A stretch of DNA of 64,000 nt from Leptospira meyeri (GCF_004368965.1 NZ_SORO01000002.1:1-64000); one strand, 5' to 3'; counted from the first letter of the stretch, positions 43,372 through 54,964 are shown. Numbers and translations are program-made. Notes: generated from the letters alone by a model not told the origin.

Positions 43372-46300
43372 TTAGGATTTAGACTTACGAGAAGGATCAT
43401 AGTTTAGAATTGGGGACAACCAACGTTCCACTTCAGAAATTTCCATTTCTTTGTCCTTAGCATAGTTTACCACTTGGTCTTCGTTGATTTTACCGATGGC
43501 AAAATATCGAGACTCAGGGTGTGAGAAATAATAACCACTCACGCTACTTGCCGGCCACATCGCACAAGACTCGGTGAGTTGGATTCCTGCATTCTTTTCC
43601 ACGTCCAAAAGTTTCCAAATTTTCTTTTTTTCCGTATGGTCTGGACAAGCCGGATACCCAGGAGCGGGACGAATGCCCCGATACTTTTCACGGATCAGAT
43701 CTTCTTTTGTAAGATTTTCTTCCTTTCCAAATCCCCATTCCTCACGCATACGATGGTGCATGTATTCTGCAAAGGCTTCTGCAAATCGGTCAGCCAGTGC
43801 TTTGACCAAAATGGCGTTGTAATCGTCTTGTTTGGCTTCATAGGTTCTTGCCAATTCTTCAATCCCATGTCCTGCTGTTACGGCAAAATATCCAATATAG
43901 TCATTTTTGTTTTTATCTTTTGGTGCGATAAAATCCGCCAAACTATAGTTTGGTTGGTTTGTCATTTTAACCGTTTGTTGGCGTAACATTGGATACGTTC
44001 CTAAAGATTTGGTTTTACCATCATCTTCAAAGATTTCCACTACTTCCCCATGAGAAACTGCAGGGAACATTCCCACGACCGCTCTTGGTTTGAGATTTTG
44101 ATTTCCCAACATTTCTTTTAAGATGATTTGTGCATCATTGTAAAGAGATGTGGCTTCTTTTCCAACCACCGGATCTTTGAGGATTTGCGGGAATCTACCT
44201 TTTAATTCCCAAGCCAAAAAGAAAGGAGACCAATCAATAAAAGGAAGGAGGTCTTGTAAGGTGACATCCTCAATTTTTTTTACTCCCGTAAAACTTGGCT
44301 TTGGTGGAGTATAAGAATCCCAATTAGCTTGGAACTTGTTTTTGATTGCATCCTGGATCGGCAAAATATTTCTTTCGTTTTCTCTGGAATAAAATTCTTC
44401 ACGAATCTTAGATTGTTCTTCCACTACCTGTTTTGCATAATCCACGGCAGTCTGCGGGTTGAGAGCACTGTTCATCACATTCACAACTCGTGAAGCATCC
44501 ATCACATGGAGGACTGGTTTCGAATATTGTTCAGCAATTTTTACAGCCGTATGTGCAGGCGAAGTAGTTGCCCCACCAATGAGAAGTGGAACTTGAAATC
44601 CTTGGCGTTCCATTTCTTTTGCCACATAAACCATTTCATCAAGTGAAGGTGTAATTAATCCCGATAGACCGATGGCAGCCACTTTTTCTTTTTTGGCAGT
44701 TTCTAAAATCTTTTCACAAGGGACCATGACCCCGAGGTCAATCACCTCATAGTTGTTACATGCAAGGACCACTCCCACAATATTTTTTCCAATATCATGG
44801 ACATCTCCCTTAACAGTTGCGATGAGGAATTTGGCTTGTTTACTTTCATCTTTTTGATTCCGTTTTTCTTCTTCCATAAATGGAAGTAAGTAAGCCACGG
44901 CTTTTTTCATCACACGTGCACTTTTCACCACTTGTGGGAGAAACATTTTCCCTGCGCCAAATAATTCTCCAACCACTTTCATTCCATTCATAAGTGGACC
45001 TTCGATCACTTCGAGCGGTTTTGCGAAACTGACACGTGCTTCTTCAGTATCTTGAGTTACAAATTCATCAATTCCTTTCACAAGAGCATGCGTTAGTCGC
45101 TCTTCGACGGACCCACTCCTCCAAGCATCGTCCTTCTTTTGGACCTTGGCTTCCCCGTGAAAACTAGCAGCAGAATCAATCAATCTCTCTGTTGCATCAG
45201 GGCGGCGGTTGAGAAGGACATCTTCTACAAGTTCCAAAAGATCTTTAGGAATCTCTTCATAAACTTCAAGCATTCCCGCATTGACAATGGCCATGTCCAT
45301 ACCTGCTTGGATGGCGTGGTATAAAAATGCGGAGTGCATTGCCTCTCTTACCGGGTTATTCCCACGGAAAGAGAAGGAAATATTACTAAGACCCCCAGAG
45401 ACTTTGGCACCAGGACAGATTCTTTTAATTTCACGCGTGGCTTCAATAAAATCCACCGCATAGTTATTGTGTTCTTCGATTCCTGTCGCAACAGTCAATA
45501 TGTTTGGATCAAAGATAATATCCGTTGGATCAAAATCTAATTTTTCAAGCAACAGATCATAAGCTCGTTTACAGATCCTCACTTTATCATCTTTGGTTGC
45601 CGCCTGCCCTTGTTCGTCGAATGCCATCACAATGGCTGCCGCTCCAAATCTTTGAATGGTACGAGCATGGTTTAAAAATACCTCTTCCCCTTCTTTAAGA
45701 GAGATGGAGTTTACAATTGGTTTTCCTTGGATACATTTTAAACCCGCGAGTAATACAGACCACTTGGATGAATCCACCATAAAGGGAACCCTGGCAATGT
45801 CTGGCTCCCCAGCAATTAAGTTTAAAAACTTAGTCATGGAGGCTTCCCCATCCAAAAGAGCTTCATCAAAATTGATATCGATAACGTTAGCACCAGCTTG
45901 GACTTGTTGCAAAGCCACTTGCACCGCTTCTTCAAAATTTCCCTCTAGGATCAGTTTTTTGAATTTAGGAGATCCTGTGACATTATTTCGTTCCCCTATA
46001 TTGATGAAGCCTTGGTCTTTGGTTAATTTCAAAGGTTCAAGACCGGCAAACGAACTCAGTTTTGGTTGTTCTTTTAAAGGTCGAGGTGGCATAGACGAAA
46101 CAGCCTCTTTTGCTGCTCGGATGTGAGCAGGAGTGGTTCCGCAACATCCACCTACGATATTTAAAAAACCTGCTTCCGCAAAGTTTTTCATCCAACCACC
46201 GAACTCTTCCGGAGTTTGGTCATACCCACCAAATGCATTGGGAAGACCCGCATTCGGATAACAAGACACATAACAATCGGCCACTCGGGAAAGTTCTTCG

Positions 46301-47088
46301 ATATAAGGACGCATTTCCCCTGCGCCTAATGCACAGTTGATGCCAACAGCCAGGGCCTTGGCATGTTTGATCGAAATATAAAAAGCTTCTCCGGTTTGGC
46401 CAGAAAGAGTCCGACCAGAAGCATCCGTAATGGTAACAGAAAGTACTACAGGAATTCGAATGTTTCGTTCTTCAAAAACTTTCTCAATCGCATAAATACA
46501 TGCCTTTAGATTTAAAGTGTCAATATTGGTTTCTGGTAAAAGTAAATCCACACCCCCATCTAAAAGGGCCGATACTTGCTCATAAAAACAATCCACTAGC
46601 TCATCAAAGGTGACTGCACGAAATGCCGGATTATTGACGTCTGGAGAAAGGGAGGCAGTTTTCACCGTTGGGCCGATGGAACCAGCAATGAACACATCCG
46701 TCTTCCCTGTCTTTTCTTTGAATTTGGTCACGGCATTTTTGGCACAAGCAACAGCCGCTAAATTTAAATCACGAACTGCCGATTCCATTTGGTAGTCCGC
46801 CTGGGAAACAATGTTCGAACTAAAGGTATTGGTTTCAATGATATCGGCGCCAGCCTCAAGGTATTCTAAATGGACTGATTCAATGATATCAGGACGGGTG
46901 ATAGCAAGAACATCGTTATTTCCTTTAATGGAAACTGGCCAATCCTTAAAACGATCCCCACGGAAATCGTCCTCTTCCAAAGAATGTCTTTGGATCATGG
47001 TACCCATAGCACCATCTAAAACGAGAATTCTCTCGTTTATTAATTTTAATAGGGATTTAGCAGAAGGATTAGTATATTCAAATTTCAT
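43372..47088 (-). CDS. metH: Cobalamin-dependent methionine synthase
   Basis: The 1,238-residue enzyme transfers a methyl group from methyl-tetrahydrofolate to homocysteine. All four modules are present: the homocysteine/zinc domain (about 10-340, with [12 protein letters not shown] and [16 protein letters not shown]), the pterin-binding barrel (about 360-640), the cobalamin domain (about 665-900, [14 protein letters not shown] with the cobalt-ligating histidine), and the SAM-binding reactivation domain (about 920-1225). The last domain requires an electron donor; a ferredoxin gene lies 65 bases upstream. No cobalamin riboswitch was recognised upstream. Confidence 0.97.
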   Translation of the reverse strand: MKFEYTNPSAKSLLKLINERILVLDGAMGTMIQRHSLEEDDFRGDRFKDWPVSIKGNNDVLAITRPDIIESVHLEYLEAGADIIETNTFSSNIVSQADYQMESAVRDLNLAAVACAKNAVTKFKEKTGKTDVFIAGSIGPTVKTASLSPDVNNPAFRAVTFDELVDCFYEQVSALLDGGVDLLLPETNIDTLNLKACIYAIEKVFEERNIRIPVVLSVTITDASGRTLSGQTGEAFYISIKHAKALAVGINCALGAGEMRPYIEELSRVADCYVSCYPNAGLPNAFGGYDQTPEEFGGWMKNFAEAGFLNIVGGCCGTTPAHIRAAKEAVSSMPPRPLKEQPKLSSFAGLEPLKLTKDQGFINIGERNNVTGSPKFKKLILEGNFEEAVQVALQQVQAGANVIDINFDEALLDGEASMTKFLNLIAGEPDIARVPFMVDSSKWSVLLAGLKCIQGKPIVNSISLKEGEEVFLNHARTIQRFGAAAIVMAFDEQGQAATKDDKVRICKRAYDLLLEKLDFDPTDIIFDPNILTVATGIEEHNNYAVDFIEATREIKRICPGAKVSGGLSNISFSFRGNNPVREAMHSAFLYHAIQAGMDMAIVNAGMLEVYEEIPKDLLELVEDVLLNRRPDATERLIDSAASFHGEAKVQKKDDAWRSGSVEERLTHALVKGIDEFVTQDTEEARVSFAKPLEVIEGPLMNGMKVVGELFGAGKMFLPQVVKSARVMKKAVAYLLPFMEEEKRNQKDESKQAKFLIATVKGDVHDIGKNIVGVVLACNNYEVIDLGVMVPCEKILETAKKEKVAAIGLSGLITPSLDEMVYVAKEMERQGFQVPLLIGGATTSPAHTAVKIAEQYSKPVLHVMDASRVVNVMNSALNPQTAVDYAKQVVEEQSKIREEFYSRENERNILPIQDAIKNKFQANWDSYTPPKPSFTGVKKIEDVTLQDLLPFIDWSPFFLAWELKGRFPQILKDPVVGKEATSLYNDAQIILKEMLGNQNLKPRAVVGMFPAVSHGEVVEIFEDDGKTKSLGTYPMLRQQTVKMTNQPNYSLADFIAPKDKNKNDYIGYFAVTAGHGIEELARTYEAKQDDYNAILVKALADRFAEAFAEYMHHRMREEWGFGKEENLTKEDLIREKYRGIRPAPGYPACPDHTEKKKIWKLLDVEKNAGIQLTESCAMWPASSVSGYYFSHPESRYFAIGKINEDQVVNYAKDKEMEISEVERWLSPILNYDPSRKSKS

Positions 47089-47113
47089 AATATTATATCA
47101 GTATATAGAGAAA

Positions 47114-47143
47114 GGGCATATGGCTAAAAGAAGCCACACACCC
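47114..47143 (-). terminator. Hairpin between ferredoxin and metH genes (possible attenuator)
   Basis: On the minus strand, a 12-bp stem (47143-47132 with 47125-47114, three G-U pairs) closes a 6-base loop and is followed by TTTCTCTATAT. It lies in the 65-base gap before metH. It may partly terminate transcription after the ferredoxin gene and so lower metH expression. Confidence 0.5.
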
Positions 47144-47153
47144 TAAAAATCAT

Positions 47154-47453
47154 TTATTTACTCGGATCAGAACACTTTGCACCTTTAAGAGGTGGCTTGG
47201 TAGTGACAATGACCGGGTATTTGGTTGCTTCTTTTGCATTCACTTCAATAGAAGGTTTGTGTTTTTCCGGAACATCATAGTCAGGAAAAATCGCATCAAT
47301 CGGGCATTCATATTGACAAGCATTACAATCAATACAAGTGTCCGGATCAATGTACAGAGTGTCCGGGGCTTCATGAAAAGCTTCCACCGGACAAACTGCT
47401 GCACAACTAGTGTATTTACAATCAACACAAATTTCAGTTACAACATAAGCCAT
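47154..47453 (-). CDS. Seven-iron type ferredoxin (3Fe-4S/4Fe-4S)
   Basis: From ATG 47453 (GGAG ribosome site six bases upstream) the product has 99 residues. The first cluster motif CVDCKYTSCAAVCPVEAF has CxxC then four residues and CxxxCP, and the second CIDCNACQYECPIDAIF a CxxCxxCxxxCP set. This is the layout of FdxA-type low-potential ferredoxins. It lies between ahcY (36 bases upstream) and metH. Ferredoxins or flavodoxins are known to supply electrons for MetH reactivation, so that role is a reasonable inference here. Confidence 0.9.
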   Translation of the reverse strand: MAYVVTEICVDCKYTSCAAVCPVEAFHEAPDTLYIDPDTCIDCNACQYECPIDAIFPDYDVPEKHKPSIEVNAKEATKYPVIVTTKPPLKGAKCSDPSK

Positions 47454-47500
47454 GAGAAACTCCATTGCCCTTCTTGAATTTTATCAAAAAGGGCGTTTTT

Positions 47501-48820
47501 TTAGTATCGGTAGTGGTCTGGTTTATACGGACCTTCGAGCGGAACACTGATATAATCAGCTTGTTTTTGAGTCAGTTTTGTCAAACGGACTCCTAACTGT
47601 TCTAGGTGAAGGGCAGCCACCTTCTCATCTAAATGTTTCGGTAGGCGATAAACACCTAACTCATATTTTGTTGTATAAAGTTCAATTTGAGCCAATACTT
47701 GGTTTGTGAAAGAACTAGACATTACAAAAGATGGGTGACCGGTTGCGCAACCAAGGTTAACCAAACGACCTTCTGCAAGAACGATAATCGATCTTCCATT
47801 AGGGAAAGTGTATTTATCCACTTGTGGTTTGATTTCTTTCTTAGTAACACCCTTTTCAGAGTTCAAACGAGACATTTGAATTTCTGTATCAAAGTGACCA
47901 ATATTACAAAGGATCGCACCGTCTTTCATTGCTTTCATGTGTTCGAGCGAGATGATATCATCATTTCCTGTTGCAGTCACAATGATGTCTGCATTTTCAA
48001 TCACATCTTCTACACGAAGAACTTGGTATCCTTCCATCACTGCTTGGAGAGCACAAATTGGATCGATTTCAGTTACTATCACTCGTGCGCCAAAGTTACG
48101 AAGAGAAGCTGCAGAACCTTTTCCCACATCCCCGTATCCGCAAACAAGGGCTACTTTTCCAGCGAGCATTACGTCTGTTGCACGTTTGATTCCGTCAGCA
48201 AGTGATTCACGGCAACCATAAAGGTTATCAAACTTTGATTTTGTTACTGAATCGTTTACGTTGATTGCAGGGATTTTTAAAGTTCCCGCTTTTAATTTTT
48301 TATGAAGTGCAATCACACCTGTAGTTGTTTCTTCCGAAACTCCTTTGATGTCTGCTAGAAGTTGTGGGTATTTTTCATGAATGTAATGAGTTAGATCATG
48401 ACCGTCGTCAAGGATCATGTTTGGTCCTTTTCCACCGTCAAAAAATAACGTTTGCTCAATACACCACCAGTATTCTTCTTCTGTTTCGCCTTTCCAAGCA
48501 AATACAGGTATACCTGCTTTTGCAATGGCCGCTGCTGCATGGTCTTGTGTTGAAAAAATGTTACAAGAGGACCAACGAATGTCAGCACCTAATGCAGCCA
48601 AGGTTTCAATTAAAACCGCTGTTTGGATTGTCATGTGAAGAGATCCACAAATTCTAGCACCTTTGAGTGGCTTAGAAGTTCCGAATTCTTTACGAAGAGC
48701 CATAAGGCCCGGCATTTCTTTTTCTGCCAAAATGATCTCTTCTCTTCCCCATTCTGCAAGAGAGATATCCTTCACTTTAAATGGCAATCTTTCCGATTTT
48801 GTTTCAGTTGCTGTGGACAT
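47501..48820 (-). CDS. ahcY: S-adenosylhomocysteine hydrolase
   Basis: The 439-residue NAD-containing enzyme splits S-adenosylhomocysteine into adenosine and homocysteine. Typical stretches are [37 protein letters not shown] and the NAD-binding [19 protein letters not shown], with the C-terminal [11 protein letters not shown] and [10 protein letters not shown] ending. The gene overlaps the end of the ArsR-methyltransferase regulator gene by 17 bases, so the two are translationally linked. Its product homocysteine is the substrate of metH downstream. Confidence 0.96.
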   Translation of the reverse strand: MSTATETKSERLPFKVKDISLAEWGREEIILAEKEMPGLMALRKEFGTSKPLKGARICGSLHMTIQTAVLIETLAALGADIRWSSCNIFSTQDHAAAAIAKAGIPVFAWKGETEEEYWWCIEQTLFFDGGKGPNMILDDGHDLTHYIHEKYPQLLADIKGVSEETTTGVIALHKKLKAGTLKIPAINVNDSVTKSKFDNLYGCRESLADGIKRATDVMLAGKVALVCGYGDVGKGSAASLRNFGARVIVTEIDPICALQAVMEGYQVLRVEDVIENADIIVTATGNDDIISLEHMKAMKDGAILCNIGHFDTEIQMSRLNSEKGVTKKEIKPQVDKYTFPNGRSIIVLAEGRLVNLGCATGHPSFVMSSSFTNQVLAQIELYTTKYELGVYRLPKHLDEKVAALHLEQLGVRLTKLTQKQADYISVPLEGPYKPDHYRY

Positions 48821-49793
48821 AGTGTCCTCCTTCTTCCTTTGTTGCTTTGATAGTTAAAATTTTAAAACTTGATTCTGTTTGGATCTCATTCATTGAGCCA
48901 ACGCGAAACCCTGCATTGGAAAGCCATGACTCAAAAAGTTCTGGTTCAAACCCAAGCCAAAGGTCCGCAAAGTTATCCCTCATAAACTCTGCATTGTGTT
49001 TTCCCAAATCAACAATACACAAAACCCCACCTGGTTTTAGTACCCTTGCCACCTCTTCCAAAACCGTAGGTGGATGAGAAATATGGTGCATCACCATGGA
49101 TGCAACTACCGCATCACAAGAGTTATCTGCAAGAGGTAGATGTTCCATAGGAGTTTGGATGAGACTGACACTCGGGTTTTTGCCGTAGTGTGATGATGCA
49201 TTTTCAATCATCTTAGAGGAGTTATCCACTCCAATCACATGTTTTGATTTGTTGAGAAGAAAAGGGATGAGACCCCCTGGACCACAACCTAAATCTAAAA
49301 TCTTCTCACAAGCTGGAAGCTCTTGTAAAATCCAGGAGCGATAAAGTTTGGGATGAAGTGTCTCTTCTTGTAATTTTTCCCAACTTTCTGCAACTCCATC
49401 AAAAAAGGATTTCGATTTCTTTTCTCTATTTTCTAAGATTTGGTGGACCATTCTTTGGTCTCTCTCTCGCGAAGGTAGATCTTCTTTATATGATAACAAT
49501 AATTTGGTGAGTTCTAACGGGAATTTTAAACCGGGATCCTCTTCCGAAAGGAGAAAACTATAAACAAGACTCCCTTCGCGGCGTGAACCAATCAGCCCAG
49601 CTTCTGTTAAGATTTTCAAATGACGAGAAATCCGAGATTGGCCCATCCCCAGAATCTCCACCACTTCATTCACGGAAAAAGCCCCAAAACTGAGGATATG
49701 GAGGATCCGAACCCGAGTTTCATCGGAAATGGCTTTGGTTGCGGAAAGCAAATGACCAGAGGGCCTAGACTGAGAAAGTGTTTCGGTCTGCAT
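48804..49793 (-). CDS. ArsR-type regulator fused to a SAM-dependent methyltransferase (SahR-like)
   Basis: The protein of about 329 residues has an N-terminal winged helix of the ArsR type (about 20-90, [16 protein letters not shown]) and a C-terminal class I methyltransferase (about 130-320, motif [26 protein letters not shown]). Fused proteins of this kind include SahR, which senses S-adenosylhomocysteine and controls methionine-cycle genes in some proteobacteria. Its overlap with ahcY supports the same role here. ATG 49793 was chosen; a TTG two codons earlier is possible. No ribosome site is visible, and a 32-base palindrome lies ten bases upstream, so it probably represses its own operon. 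Confidence 0.85.
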   Translation of the reverse strand: MQTETLSQSRPSGHLLSATKAISDETRVRILHILSFGAFSVNEVVEILGMGQSRISRHLKILTEAGLIGSRREGSLVYSFLLSEEDPGLKFPLELTKLLLSYKEDLPSRERDQRMVHQILENREKKSKSFFDGVAESWEKLQEETLHPKLYRSWILQELPACEKILDLGCGPGGLIPFLLNKSKHVIGVDNSSKMIENASSHYGKNPSVSLIQTPMEHLPLADNSCDAVVASMVMHHISHPPTVLEEVARVLKPGGVLCIVDLGKHNAEFMRDNFADLWLGFEPELFESWLSNAGFRVGSMNEIQTESSFKILTIKATKEEGGHYVHSN

Positions 49794-49802
49794 ATCCAAG
49801 AT

Positions 49803-49834
49803 ATCTACATATCAAGAAATCTTGATATGTAGAT
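49803..49834. promoter_or_regulatory. 32-base perfect palindrome, predicted operator of the methyl-cycle operon
   Basis: Arms of 15 bases (49803-49817 and 49820-49834) are perfectly inverted around AA; the core is ATATCAAGA and its complement. It is ten bases upstream of the ArsR-methyltransferase start codon and covers the region where a promoter and ribosome site would be. ArsR-family dimers bind such palindromes, so this is the likely operator. Confidence 0.8.
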
Positions 49835-49842
49835 CCCGGCAA

Positions 49843-49885
49843 GCGTTTTTTTAGCCTGCTCTGGGTTGGACTGGCTAAAAAAGGC
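49843..49885 (-). terminator. Inverted repeat ending the chemoreceptor transcript
   Basis: GCGTTTTTTTAGCC (49843-49856) is matched by GGCTAAAAAAGGC (49873-49885) with one mismatch and a 16-base spacer. It sits just after the stop codon of the chemoreceptor gene on the minus strand and before the operator of the next operon, so it may act as a terminator. Confidence 0.45.
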
Positions 49886-49889
49886 GTGG

Positions 49890-52430
49890 TTAGGAGATTT
49901 TAAAGAAATTAATCTTCTTCTTTAACGTTTCTGCTAAATTGGCGATCCCATTGGAGGTGGCAGTCATCTCCTCAAGGCCTGCGGCCGTCCCTTGGGTCAA
50001 ATCATTGATGCTGAAAATTGCCTGAGCCACTTCCCCAATCGCATTTTTTTGTTCTTCCATAGAAAGGCGGATGGCTTGGCTGATTTGGTTTACCTTATCA
50101 ACCTCTTCTCCCACCTTTTGGTTGATGATGAGCTGGTCCCGGGTACTGGCTTCAATGGTATCTGTCATTTCGTTAAAAGAACTAACCCCTTGGATGATCC
50201 TTTGGATGAGAGAAATCGTAGTTTCAATATTCTCGCGACCATTTTCAATTTCTTTTTCATTGGCTTGGATGAGTTCCCCAATGTCGTTAATGGAAATGGC
50301 AGTTTTTTCGGCTAACTTTCCAATTTCATCAGCAACAACGGCAAATCCCCTTCCATAAACCCCGGCCCTAGCCGCCTCAATCGCAGCATTTAACGCAAGT
50401 AAGTTGATCTGTTCCGAAATATTATTGATAATCTCAATCACACTTCCAATTTCTTGGGAACTGTTGCTAATTTTTGATATAGAATTCCTCATCGAGTCCA
50501 ATGAAGCCTGTCCCGATTTTGCTTCTTCTGAAATTAAAGTAACATCTTTGGAAGCTTTACCCACTTGCCTACCCGTTGCTTCAATTAAAGTAGAAAGTTC
50601 TGCCATCTTTAATTTCAAAAAATCAACTTTGCGGAACTGATCTTCTGCCTGAGCATCTACGTTTTGAACTGCAGCAGAAATTTCTTCAATGGATGCCGAA
50701 ATTTCTTCCGCCGAGGCAGCTTGTGTTTGGGCATTAGAAGATAACATATTAAGAGAAGCTGACATTTGTTCGGCGGAAGATGCCAGATCTTCCGAAAAGA
50801 TTTGGTTAGATCCTACAACTTCAGAAATCTGCTTTAAAGTTGCATTGAGACCACGAGCAAGCCTTGCGAACTCGTCAGAAGATTCCATTTTTGCATTGTG
50901 TCGAAGGTCTCCCACTTCGATATCTTGCAAAATTTTCCCAATGGTTTTCATTGGTTTGAACCTAGCAGTAAAAAGAAGATAAATTGCGATAGCAATCAAA
51001 ACTGCTCCAACAATACTAATGATTGTTAACCCACGTAAGGAAGAAAGACTTTCTACCTCAATTTCTTTTAAATCGATCGTAGAAAAAAACTGTAAACCGT
51101 ATTTTTCACTTACCTTTCTTCTAAGTAAAAAGGTGGAACCTTCCCAAGGATTGCGAAAGGAATCAGATTCCCCTGCGTTTTTTGCCAGTTCTTCAAACTC
51201 CGTGTTTTTAAAGCTGTGCATTAAGTATTTCGGATTGGGGTGGTATACCATGGTGGATTGTTTGTCCAAAAGAAAAGAATAACCCGTAGTTCCAATTTTT
51301 ACATTTTTTAGAAAAGACTCCATCGCCTTTCCCACAAGAAACGGCATCCCAGCCATTCCAATCACAGTTCCATTTGCACTTTTCACAGGACTTGTCACCA
51401 TGATCACAATATTCCCGTTAAATGGTGACTTAACAGCCACCCCAACGTGGTTTTTTCCCTCTTTGGCAGCATTGATATTTTCAAGAACATCAGGGTTAGA
51501 AGCTAAAGAATAACCGACACTAGCCCCGTTTGGTAGACCAGAAGCAACGATGGGAACACCTTCCGCAAAGGAGGCGATAAAAGCATTTTCTAATAATAAT
51601 TGAGAATCATCTAATACTTTGGCAAGAATCGGCTCTGCCAGTTTATAATTCTTTGTTTCAAGCGCATTTCTTACAACAGGCAATCCACTGATTTCTTTCA
51701 AATTGGTTTCGACCGATTCAAAATATACATTGATCCCAGCTTCATTACTTTGGTTAAAATTATACAACTGGTTTGAGAATGCTTTTTCTAAAGACTTGGC
51801 ATTGACATTGAAGGCATAAATCAAAAGAAAAATAGAAAGAACCATGACCATAAGAGAAAACATAATGGGAACAGTACTTCGAAGGTTTCTGTAGTAAGGA
51901 GAAATTCTTTCTTTTAGTTCTGCTTGGAAAATATCATCTTCCAAAACCAAATGAGACGCTTTTTCCAAAAGGATAAAAGAAAATACAACATTGAGAAGTG
52001 CCGTTAAAATCAGAACACAAACGATATAAAATGAATCCGATTTACTTGTTTCAGGAAGATATAAAAGAGGGCCAATGACAATCGGAAGTGCCAAAATCCA
52101 CTGTGCACTCCCGACAGATGCTCCAATCACCGGCATCTTTGCAATGAGGTTCCAAACTTCTACATAGGTTTTTGGATCTTTTTCTGTTTGAGACTCCAGT
52201 CGTAAGAGCCCTTGTTTAATGGCTTTTAGTTTTTTCGGAAAAATAAACGATGGCAGGAGTAAACTCACGAGAGCAGCTGCAATGGTTGCTCCAATGAATG
52301 TTTTGATCTGAGTGGGACTTAAATCAACATAGAAAAGAATGAGAGCAATTCCGATGGGAACCACAATCCCCAAAGAAAAAACTTGGGAGGCGAGTGTGAA
52401 AGCGCGAGCATAGCGTTTGTATAACTTCAT
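49890..52430 (-). CDS. Methyl-accepting chemotaxis protein with Cache-type sensor and extended membrane N-terminus
   Basis: The 846-residue receptor has several hydrophobic helices in the first 200 residues (about 17-35, 40-60, 108-125, 132-155, 185-205), an extracytoplasmic Cache-like ligand domain (about 215-470, [19 protein letters not shown] start, [15 protein letters not shown]), a further helix at about 475-497, HAMP at about 500-550 and a full chemoreceptor domain with the standard tip [16 protein letters not shown]. The multi-helix membrane region before the Cache domain is unusual. It should signal to CheA through CheW. No che genes are adjacent. It stands alone, upstream of the methyl-cycle operon. 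Confidence 0.88.
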   Translation of the reverse strand: MKLYKRYARAFTLASQVFSLGIVVPIGIALILFYVDLSPTQIKTFIGATIAAALVSLLLPSFIFPKKLKAIKQGLLRLESQTEKDPKTYVEVWNLIAKMPVIGASVGSAQWILALPIVIGPLLYLPETSKSDSFYIVCVLILTALLNVVFSFILLEKASHLVLEDDIFQAELKERISPYYRNLRSTVPIMFSLMVMVLSIFLLIYAFNVNAKSLEKAFSNQLYNFNQSNEAGINVYFESVETNLKEISGLPVVRNALETKNYKLAEPILAKVLDDSQLLLENAFIASFAEGVPIVASGLPNGASVGYSLASNPDVLENINAAKEGKNHVGVAVKSPFNGNIVIMVTSPVKSANGTVIGMAGMPFLVGKAMESFLKNVKIGTTGYSFLLDKQSTMVYHPNPKYLMHSFKNTEFEELAKNAGESDSFRNPWEGSTFLLRRKVSEKYGLQFFSTIDLKEIEVESLSSLRGLTIISIVGAVLIAIAIYLLFTARFKPMKTIGKILQDIEVGDLRHNAKMESSDEFARLARGLNATLKQISEVVGSNQIFSEDLASSAEQMSASLNMLSSNAQTQAASAEEISASIEEISAAVQNVDAQAEDQFRKVDFLKLKMAELSTLIEATGRQVGKASKDVTLISEEAKSGQASLDSMRNSISKISNSSQEIGSVIEIINNISEQINLLALNAAIEAARAGVYGRGFAVVADEIGKLAEKTAISINDIGELIQANEKEIENGRENIETTISLIQRIIQGVSSFNEMTDTIEASTRDQLIINQKVGEEVDKVNQISQAIRLSMEEQKNAIGEVAQAIFSINDLTQGTAAGLEEMTATSNGIANLAETLKKKINFFKIS

Positions 52431-52506
52431 TGAAACTTAGACCTAAGACGTAGGGTAAATTTCGCAATCCGTACGGCAAGGTTTTATGGATTTCCCCGAA
52501 GTTTTC

Positions 52507-53634
52507 CTAAAAAGAGAGTTTCACCCCTAGATTGGCGGAATACAGGTCTTTCCCACCATACAATCCTTCCGCAATGACCTTCAATAAATAAAGATCCAAT
52601 TCTAAACCAACAATTCCGTAGCCAATCCCGCGTTTGGAATTGGATTCTCCACCAGCACGAAATCCCAAAGTGGCATTGGGGCTTTGGGCGAGGAGTTCCT
52701 TGTCGAGCGCTGCTTGGTATTCTCTAGGAAGTTCCAAAGGGAGAGAATCGTTCAAAGTAATGAGAAAAGGACCTCGTCTGGAGAGAGAGGCAGAGTTATG
52801 CCCAGAGTTCCAACTATAACCCCCACCCACAATCACATTGGCAATCCAAAACAACCCAAGACCTGTCCGCAAATCCACATTCGTCGTTTGTACTTTTGTA
52901 TTAAAAATGAAGTTTGTGTCCCCACCCCATTTTCCTTTTACACCTTGGAACTCAATTTGAGAAGCCTTTCCTTCTAAATAACTAAGGCTCATGTTTTGTT
53001 CCATCACATGATGCCCCACTCCTACGTTGATTCCATTCCAAGTGATTAGGTTCATTAAAAAACCTTCTTTCTCCACTAGTTGGTAACGGACCATCCCACC
53101 GTACGAGCGTACGGCGATACGTCCCTCGTAGTTTTTATTATTAGAAGCAGCTTGGATTTGATCTTCCGTCACTGCGACATTCATACCATGAAGAAAAATT
53201 CCAATCCGACGGATGTAACCTCCTTCTGATGTTCCTAACAACCAACCAGGATTAAAATCCAAATGAAAGGATGGAATGACCGCACCACCAACGTTTGGTA
53301 GTTTCGGGTATTTGATTAAGTTGTCTTGGATTTGGATGTCATCTTTTTTATATCCAGCGGCAGAGGCACTGACACCAAATTGAATTCTGCGAACTGTTCC
53401 TGTGCCGATATTACTTGTACCAACATTGGCAAGAAAACCAGCCTCTAAGTTTGTTTTAAGGACTTCGTTTAAGTAACCTGTTTCAAATTTTTTTAAGGAA
53501 CCATTCCCAGCTTCTGTCAATGCTGGTGGTAAAAAACTACAGGCTGAACCTTCACAAGTAAATTGTGCGTACAGTTCCGATTGCGAGACTGTTGTGACAA
53601 ATACTAATAAAAGCAGGAGGTTGCGTAATTTCAT
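52507..53634 (-). CDS. Outer-membrane beta-barrel protein
   Basis: The 375-residue protein has a signal peptide (about 1-23, ending LYAQ) and a mature region of alternating beta-strand pattern rich in Gly, Asn and aromatic residues, ending SANLGVKLSF with the terminal phenylalanine typical of barrel proteins inserted by the Bam system. One disulfide-ready pair (CEGSAC) lies just after the signal. No family is recognised with certainty. It is a single gene between the chemoreceptor and a DMT transporter. Confidence 0.7.
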   Translation of the reverse strand: MKLRNLLLLLVFVTTVSQSELYAQFTCEGSACSFLPPALTEAGNGSLKKFETGYLNEVLKTNLEAGFLANVGTSNIGTGTVRRIQFGVSASAAGYKKDDIQIQDNLIKYPKLPNVGGAVIPSFHLDFNPGWLLGTSEGGYIRRIGIFLHGMNVAVTEDQIQAASNNKNYEGRIAVRSYGGMVRYQLVEKEGFLMNLITWNGINVGVGHHVMEQNMSLSYLEGKASQIEFQGVKGKWGGDTNFIFNTKVQTTNVDLRTGLGLFWIANVIVGGGYSWNSGHNSASLSRRGPFLITLNDSLPLELPREYQAALDKELLAQSPNATLGFRAGGESNSKRGIGYGIVGLELDLYLLKVIAEGLYGGKDLYSANLGVKLSF

Positions 53635-53686
53635 ATAGATCCGTATTCTCTACTCATTTTCAACAATTGGAAAGAAAAATTCTCTC

Positions 53687-54607
53687 TTAAACAGACACTT
53701 CTTTTGCTTTTTTTGCCGTACTAATCCAAAAAACTCCAGTGAGTACGAATAATGTACCAATCCCATGTAGCAAAGTGATGGGCTCATCAAGCAACCAATA
53801 CGCAAGGAAAAGAGTCGACATAGGTCCAACCGAACCTACAATAGCAGCTGTTTTGCTACCAACACGTTTGATTCCTTCTGAAACAAATATCGCAGGTACC
53901 ACTGTGTTCACAGTCCCCATAACAAAAGCCAGTGCATAAAATGAGAATGGTTGGATTAGTTCTTTGTATGTTCCAAAAATTGCAAAATGAATGAAAACGG
54001 CGAACGAAGATATAATAAGTGCCCAGGCAGTAAACTTTTTAGCACCTAACTTTGGTATAATGGAACCACTTCCCATCAAATAAATTGCGTATGTGAGTGC
54101 TGAAAGTAAAATGAAAAAAGCACCGAGACTCACATCCTTAGCAGAACCTAATTGGACATCCTGTCCATAAGCTAAAAAAACTCCGGTATAAGTCAGGCCC
54201 AAAGAAAACACTTCTCGCAAATGGATTTTCTTTTTTAAAAACAAAAAGGAAAGAAGAACAACTAGAGTTGGATAAATAAAAAGTATGATTCGCTCCAAAC
54301 CAGCACTGATGTATTTAAGGCCGAGAAAATCAAAAAGACTTGCCAGGTAATAACCCACAACTCCCATCAGAAGAACGTACACCAAATCTTTTTTGGTAAG
54401 ATCTGTTTTTCCTTCCATTCGTTCCGCTTTCCAAGCAATCCAAACAAGAAACGGAAATGCAAATAACATTCGAAAAAAAAGTGACCCAATTGCCGAAATT
54501 TCATAACGGTATGTCAATTTGACAACAACAGCTTTTGCGCTAAATAAAAGGGCTCCAATGAGAACAAGCACCACCCCTTTCCATTCTGTACTCACATTTT
54601 CTTTCAC
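53687..54607 (-). CDS. DMT-superfamily (EamA) transporter
   Basis: The 306-residue protein has ten membrane helices in two related halves, the EamA repeat, including FFRMLFAFPFLVWIAW and a second-half GTVNTVVPAIFVSEGIKRVG. Family members export amino acids, nucleotides or other small metabolites. The start is a GTG preceded by AGGA. The substrate is unknown. It is a lone gene, divergent from a small secreted protein gene. Confidence 0.85.
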   Translation of the reverse strand: MKENVSTEWKGVVLVLIGALLFSAKAVVVKLTYRYEISAIGSLFFRMLFAFPFLVWIAWKAERMEGKTDLTKKDLVYVLLMGVVGYYLASLFDFLGLKYISAGLERIILFIYPTLVVLLSFLFLKKKIHLREVFSLGLTYTGVFLAYGQDVQLGSAKDVSLGAFFILLSALTYAIYLMGSGSIIPKLGAKKFTAWALIISSFAVFIHFAIFGTYKELIQPFSFYALAFVMGTVNTVVPAIFVSEGIKRVGSKTAAIVGSVGPMSTLFLAYWLLDEPITLLHGIGTLFVLTGVFWISTAKKAKEVSV

Positions 54608-54653
54608 TAAAGTCCATCCTGAAAAACGAAGATATTTCCGATAGTTTTATTGA

Positions 54654-54953
54654 ATGAAACTAAGTTTAGTTCTCGGCCTCAGTGCGGTTTTTTGTTTTGT
54701 TCTCTTAGCAACACCGGAAGAAGAAATTTCCAAACCCTTCCTTCGGGTGTTCCCAAGTTTCCGACCAGAAGAATGCGAAGACTGGGCCATTCGCCCATTC
54801 ATTTGCAAACAATGTTTGCGGGAAGGGAAACGATATGCACAAGAAATTCGGTTTTTTGAAGATGGTCCCTACAGATCGCATGGATGTTATGCAGAACCGG
54901 GTGGGTTTGAAAGTTTAGAGGATGGAAAAACCGGGAACGACCGCTCCCGGTAA
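54654..54953 (+). CDS. Small secreted cysteine-containing protein
   Basis: The 99-residue protein has an N-terminal hydrophobic signal (about 1-20) and four cysteines in the mature part, including an FICKQC pair, so it could be disulfide-bonded or bind metal in the periplasm. No family is recognised. It ends 12 bases from the convergent lipoprotein gene; the last codons contain a hairpin that serves as terminator on the opposite strand. Confidence 0.55.
   Translation: MKLSLVLGLSAVFCFVLLATPEEEISKPFLRVFPSFRPEECEDWAIRPFICKQCLREGKRYAQEIRFFEDGPYRSHGCYAEPGGFESLEDGKTGNDRSR
54926..54950 (-). terminator. Terminator of the small lipoprotein gene
   Basis: CCGGGA (54931-54936) and TCCCGG (54945-54950) form a stable hairpin; on the minus strand it is followed by five T's (54930-54926). 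It lies about 15 bases after the stop of the minus-strand lipoprotein gene, inside the 3' end of the opposite gene. Confidence 0.65.
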
Positions 54954-54964
54954 GACTTGTAAAA

